A stretch of 8,804 nt of DNA from assembly GCA_015490695.1 (NCBI GenBank), contig WFXK01000094.1:1-8804 (forward strand), in the 5' to 3' direction. Shown here one piece after another: positions 7,820-8,804 of the stretch; position 1 is the first letter of the stretch; each line of letters begins with the position of its first letter. Under the pieces are notes generated by a model. The model saw only the letters and a list, made by a program, of their open reading frames with translations. It ran no database searches and was not told the DNA's origin. The position numbers and the translations under genes are program-made. Origin of the DNA: Bacteroidota bacterium (GTDB lineage: Bacteria > Bacteroidota > Bacteroidia > SpSt-205 > S141-50).

Positions 7820-7826
7820 AAAGGAG
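7820..7826 (+). promoter_or_regulatory. Shine-Dalgarno-like AAAGGAG before the hydroxylase gene
   Basis: AAAGGAG is the clearest ribosome-binding sequence in the window. It stands only 2 bases before the ATG at 7829 but 11 bases before a second in-frame ATG at 7838. The tight first spacing and looser second one leave the true start open between residues 1 and 4; the protein is otherwise unaffected. Confidence 0.45.
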
Positions 7827-7828
7827 CG

Positions 7829-8470
7829 ATGGCAGAAATGAAAATCAAGACAACGGGAAGCAAACGATTATTTGAAAACCCTATTTTAGAAGCATTAAGC
7901 CGCACTTCCCCTTACGTGATTTGGACCATGTATCTTATTATCATCAGCATTTTACTTTATTTAGGCGTGACAAAGTATCATTTACTTTGGTGGCAAATCC
8001 TCATTGCTTTCTTAGGCGGAATGGTTTTCTGGACTTTTGCTGAATATAACATTCACCGTTATGTCTATCACTTAGAAAGCGACCATCCTTTTTTAAAAAG
8101 GTTTGCCTATGTTACTCATGGTGTTCATCATGAATATCCCAATGATAAAGAGCGTTTGTTTCTACCCCCTGTTCCGAGCTTGCTTTTAGCAACATTGTTT
8201 TTCTCGTTGTTTTATCTTATCTTAGGTAAATATGCCTTTGCGTTTTTCCCTGGTTTTGTTATGGGATATTTGCTTTATGCCACTACGCATTATTTGATTC
8301 ATACGATTAAACATCCTCCTAAGCCGTTTAGGAAGTTATGGCAGCATCATTTATTACATCATTATAAGTGTCCTGATAAGGCTTTTGGGGTGTCCAACAT
8401 GTTTTGGGATTATGTTTTTGGCACGGTTCCTGAGGAGTTACGTTCTTCTAAGCGTTCTGCTGGGGCTTAG
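7829..8470 (+). CDS. Membrane fatty acid hydroxylase / sterol desaturase family protein
   Basis: This 213-residue integral membrane protein belongs to the di-iron, histidine-rich fatty acid hydroxylase superfamily. The histidine boxes are H76-x4-H81, H97-x2-H100-H101, H154-x3-H158 (plus H161) and H173/H174-x2-H177-H178. They sit on the cytoplasmic side between hydrophobic segments at about 30-46, 52-71 and 114-150. The arrangement is that of Scs7/FA2H-like fatty acid 2-hydroxylases without the cytochrome b5 domain. By family knowledge it would use O2 to hydroxylate an acyl chain; in Bacteroidota a likely target is sphingolipid or ornithine-lipid fatty acid, but that is inference. Length and motifs are complete. 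It has its own promoter, divergent from the TPR gene. Its last 59 bases also encode the start of the next gene. Confidence 0.88.
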   Translation: MAEMKIKTTGSKRLFENPILEALSRTSPYVIWTMYLIIISILLYLGVTKYHLLWWQILIAFLGGMVFWTFAEYNIHRYVYHLESDHPFLKRFAYVTHGVHHEYPNDKERLFLPPVPSLLLATLFFSLFYLILGKYAFAFFPGFVMGYLLYATTHYLIHTIKHPPKPFRKLWQHHLLHHYKCPDKAFGVSNMFWDYVFGTVPEELRSSKRSAGA

Positions 8471-8804
8471 TTGGGCACAGAAACCTTATTATAGCGTTCG
8501 CATCGCCCGACTAAAGTACGGTGGAGGAGGCGACTGGTACGCAAATCCCACTTCATTACCTAATTTACTGCGGTTTGTTCGTCAACATACCAATATAGAC
8601 ATAGCCCCCGAAGAAGACGTCGTAGAACCCAGCAGTATGGCATTGTTTGAATACCCTTTGGTTTATGTCACAGGACATGGTAATATCCTTTTTTCTGATT
8701 TTGAAGTACAACAAATGCGCCGTTATCTTTTAGCAGGAGGCTTTTTATTTATGGACGATAACTACGGACTGCATAAATATGCCTGTCTCTTATACACATC
8801 TGAC
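8412..8804 (+). CDS. DUF4159 secreted protein, N-terminal part (cut off by contig end)
   Basis: An ATG at 8412, in a different frame from the hydroxylase, opens a 131-codon frame to the window edge. Residues 1-22 form a clear signal peptide: arginines at 5 and 8, a Leu/Val-rich core and LSWA before the likely cleavage site. The mature part shows DUF4159 hallmarks: RLKYGGGGDWYANPTSLPNLL (about 31-51), a YPLVYVTGHGN stretch (about 78-88) and GGFLFMDDNYG (about 108-118). The domain is of unknown function; members are usually about 200 residues, so roughly half is present. No start codon exists in this frame between the hydroxylase stop and the conserved domain, so initiation within the upstream gene is required unless a non-standard codon is used. 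The last codons (from 8783) are sequencing adapter and are not part of the natural protein. Confidence 0.85.
   Translation, partial: MFLARFLRSYVLLSVLLGLSWAQKPYYSVRIARLKYGGGGDWYANPTSLPNLLRFVRQHTNIDIAPEEDVVEPSSMALFEYPLVYVTGHGNILFSDFEVQQMRRYLLAGGFLFMDDNYGLHKYACLLYTSD
8783..8804 (+). other. Nextera/Tn5 mosaic-end adapter sequence (artefact)
   Basis: Bases 8783-8801 equal the 19-base Tn5 mosaic end, reverse complement of the Nextera transposase oligo, and the following GAC (8802-8804) matches the next bases of the Nextera read 1 adapter. It sits exactly at the contig edge and interrupts the DUF4159 gene. It should be read as untrimmed adapter rather than a transposon end in the genome. Confidence 0.95.

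Noticed and set aside
8783..8801. A possible transposon end (Tn5-like mosaic end)
   Set aside because: It is the engineered hyperactive mosaic end, lies exactly at the contig edge and is followed by adapter bases, with no transposase or target duplication.

Overview
The window reads as an accessory-free chromosomal segment of a Bacteroidota bacterium. Three things point there: a secreted protease ending in a type IX secretion (T9SS) sorting domain, promoters of the Bacteroidota form (TTG, about 20 bases, TAnnTTTG), and almost no Shine-Dalgarno sequences. The DNA is moderately AT-rich. The last 22 bases are Nextera/Tn5 sequencing adapter, so this is the end of an assembled contig, and natural DNA stops near 8782. 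I cannot name the genus.

Layout. On the + strand at the left edge is the 3' end of a probable parB (1-104). It is joined by an ATGA overlap to a family 2 glycosyltransferase (101-832). Four genes then lie on the - strand, read right to left from one promoter region at about 7750-7780: a secreted TPR-repeat protein (6116-7738), a 1145-residue secreted M4 metallopeptidase with CUB, PKD and T9SS domains (2638-6075), accD (1744-2613) and a radical SAM/SPASM-type enzyme (786-1757). The gaps are 40 and 24 bases and then a 14-base overlap, so they may be cotranscribed. The radical SAM gene runs 47 bases into the end of the convergent glycosyltransferase gene. On the + strand at the right are a membrane fatty acid hydroxylase (7829-8470) and the start of a secreted DUF4159 protein (8412 to the end). 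The start of that last gene is buried in the end of the hydroxylase gene.

Function. The genes do not form one obvious pathway. accD is housekeeping (malonyl-CoA for fatty acid synthesis), and the hydroxylase modifies lipids. The glycosyltransferase probably charges a lipid carrier, and the M4 enzyme is an exported protease. The clearest regulatory structure is a pair of back-to-back promoters whose -33 elements meet in the palindrome TTGCAA, between the TPR and hydroxylase genes.

I found no RNA gene, CRISPR array, insertion sequence or defence system, and no gene-free stretch longer than 300 bases. I see no convincing new multi-gene system. The items most worth a second look are the adapter at the contig end, the 59-base gene overlap, the divergent promoter, an unassigned domain in the protease and the uncharacterised radical SAM enzyme.
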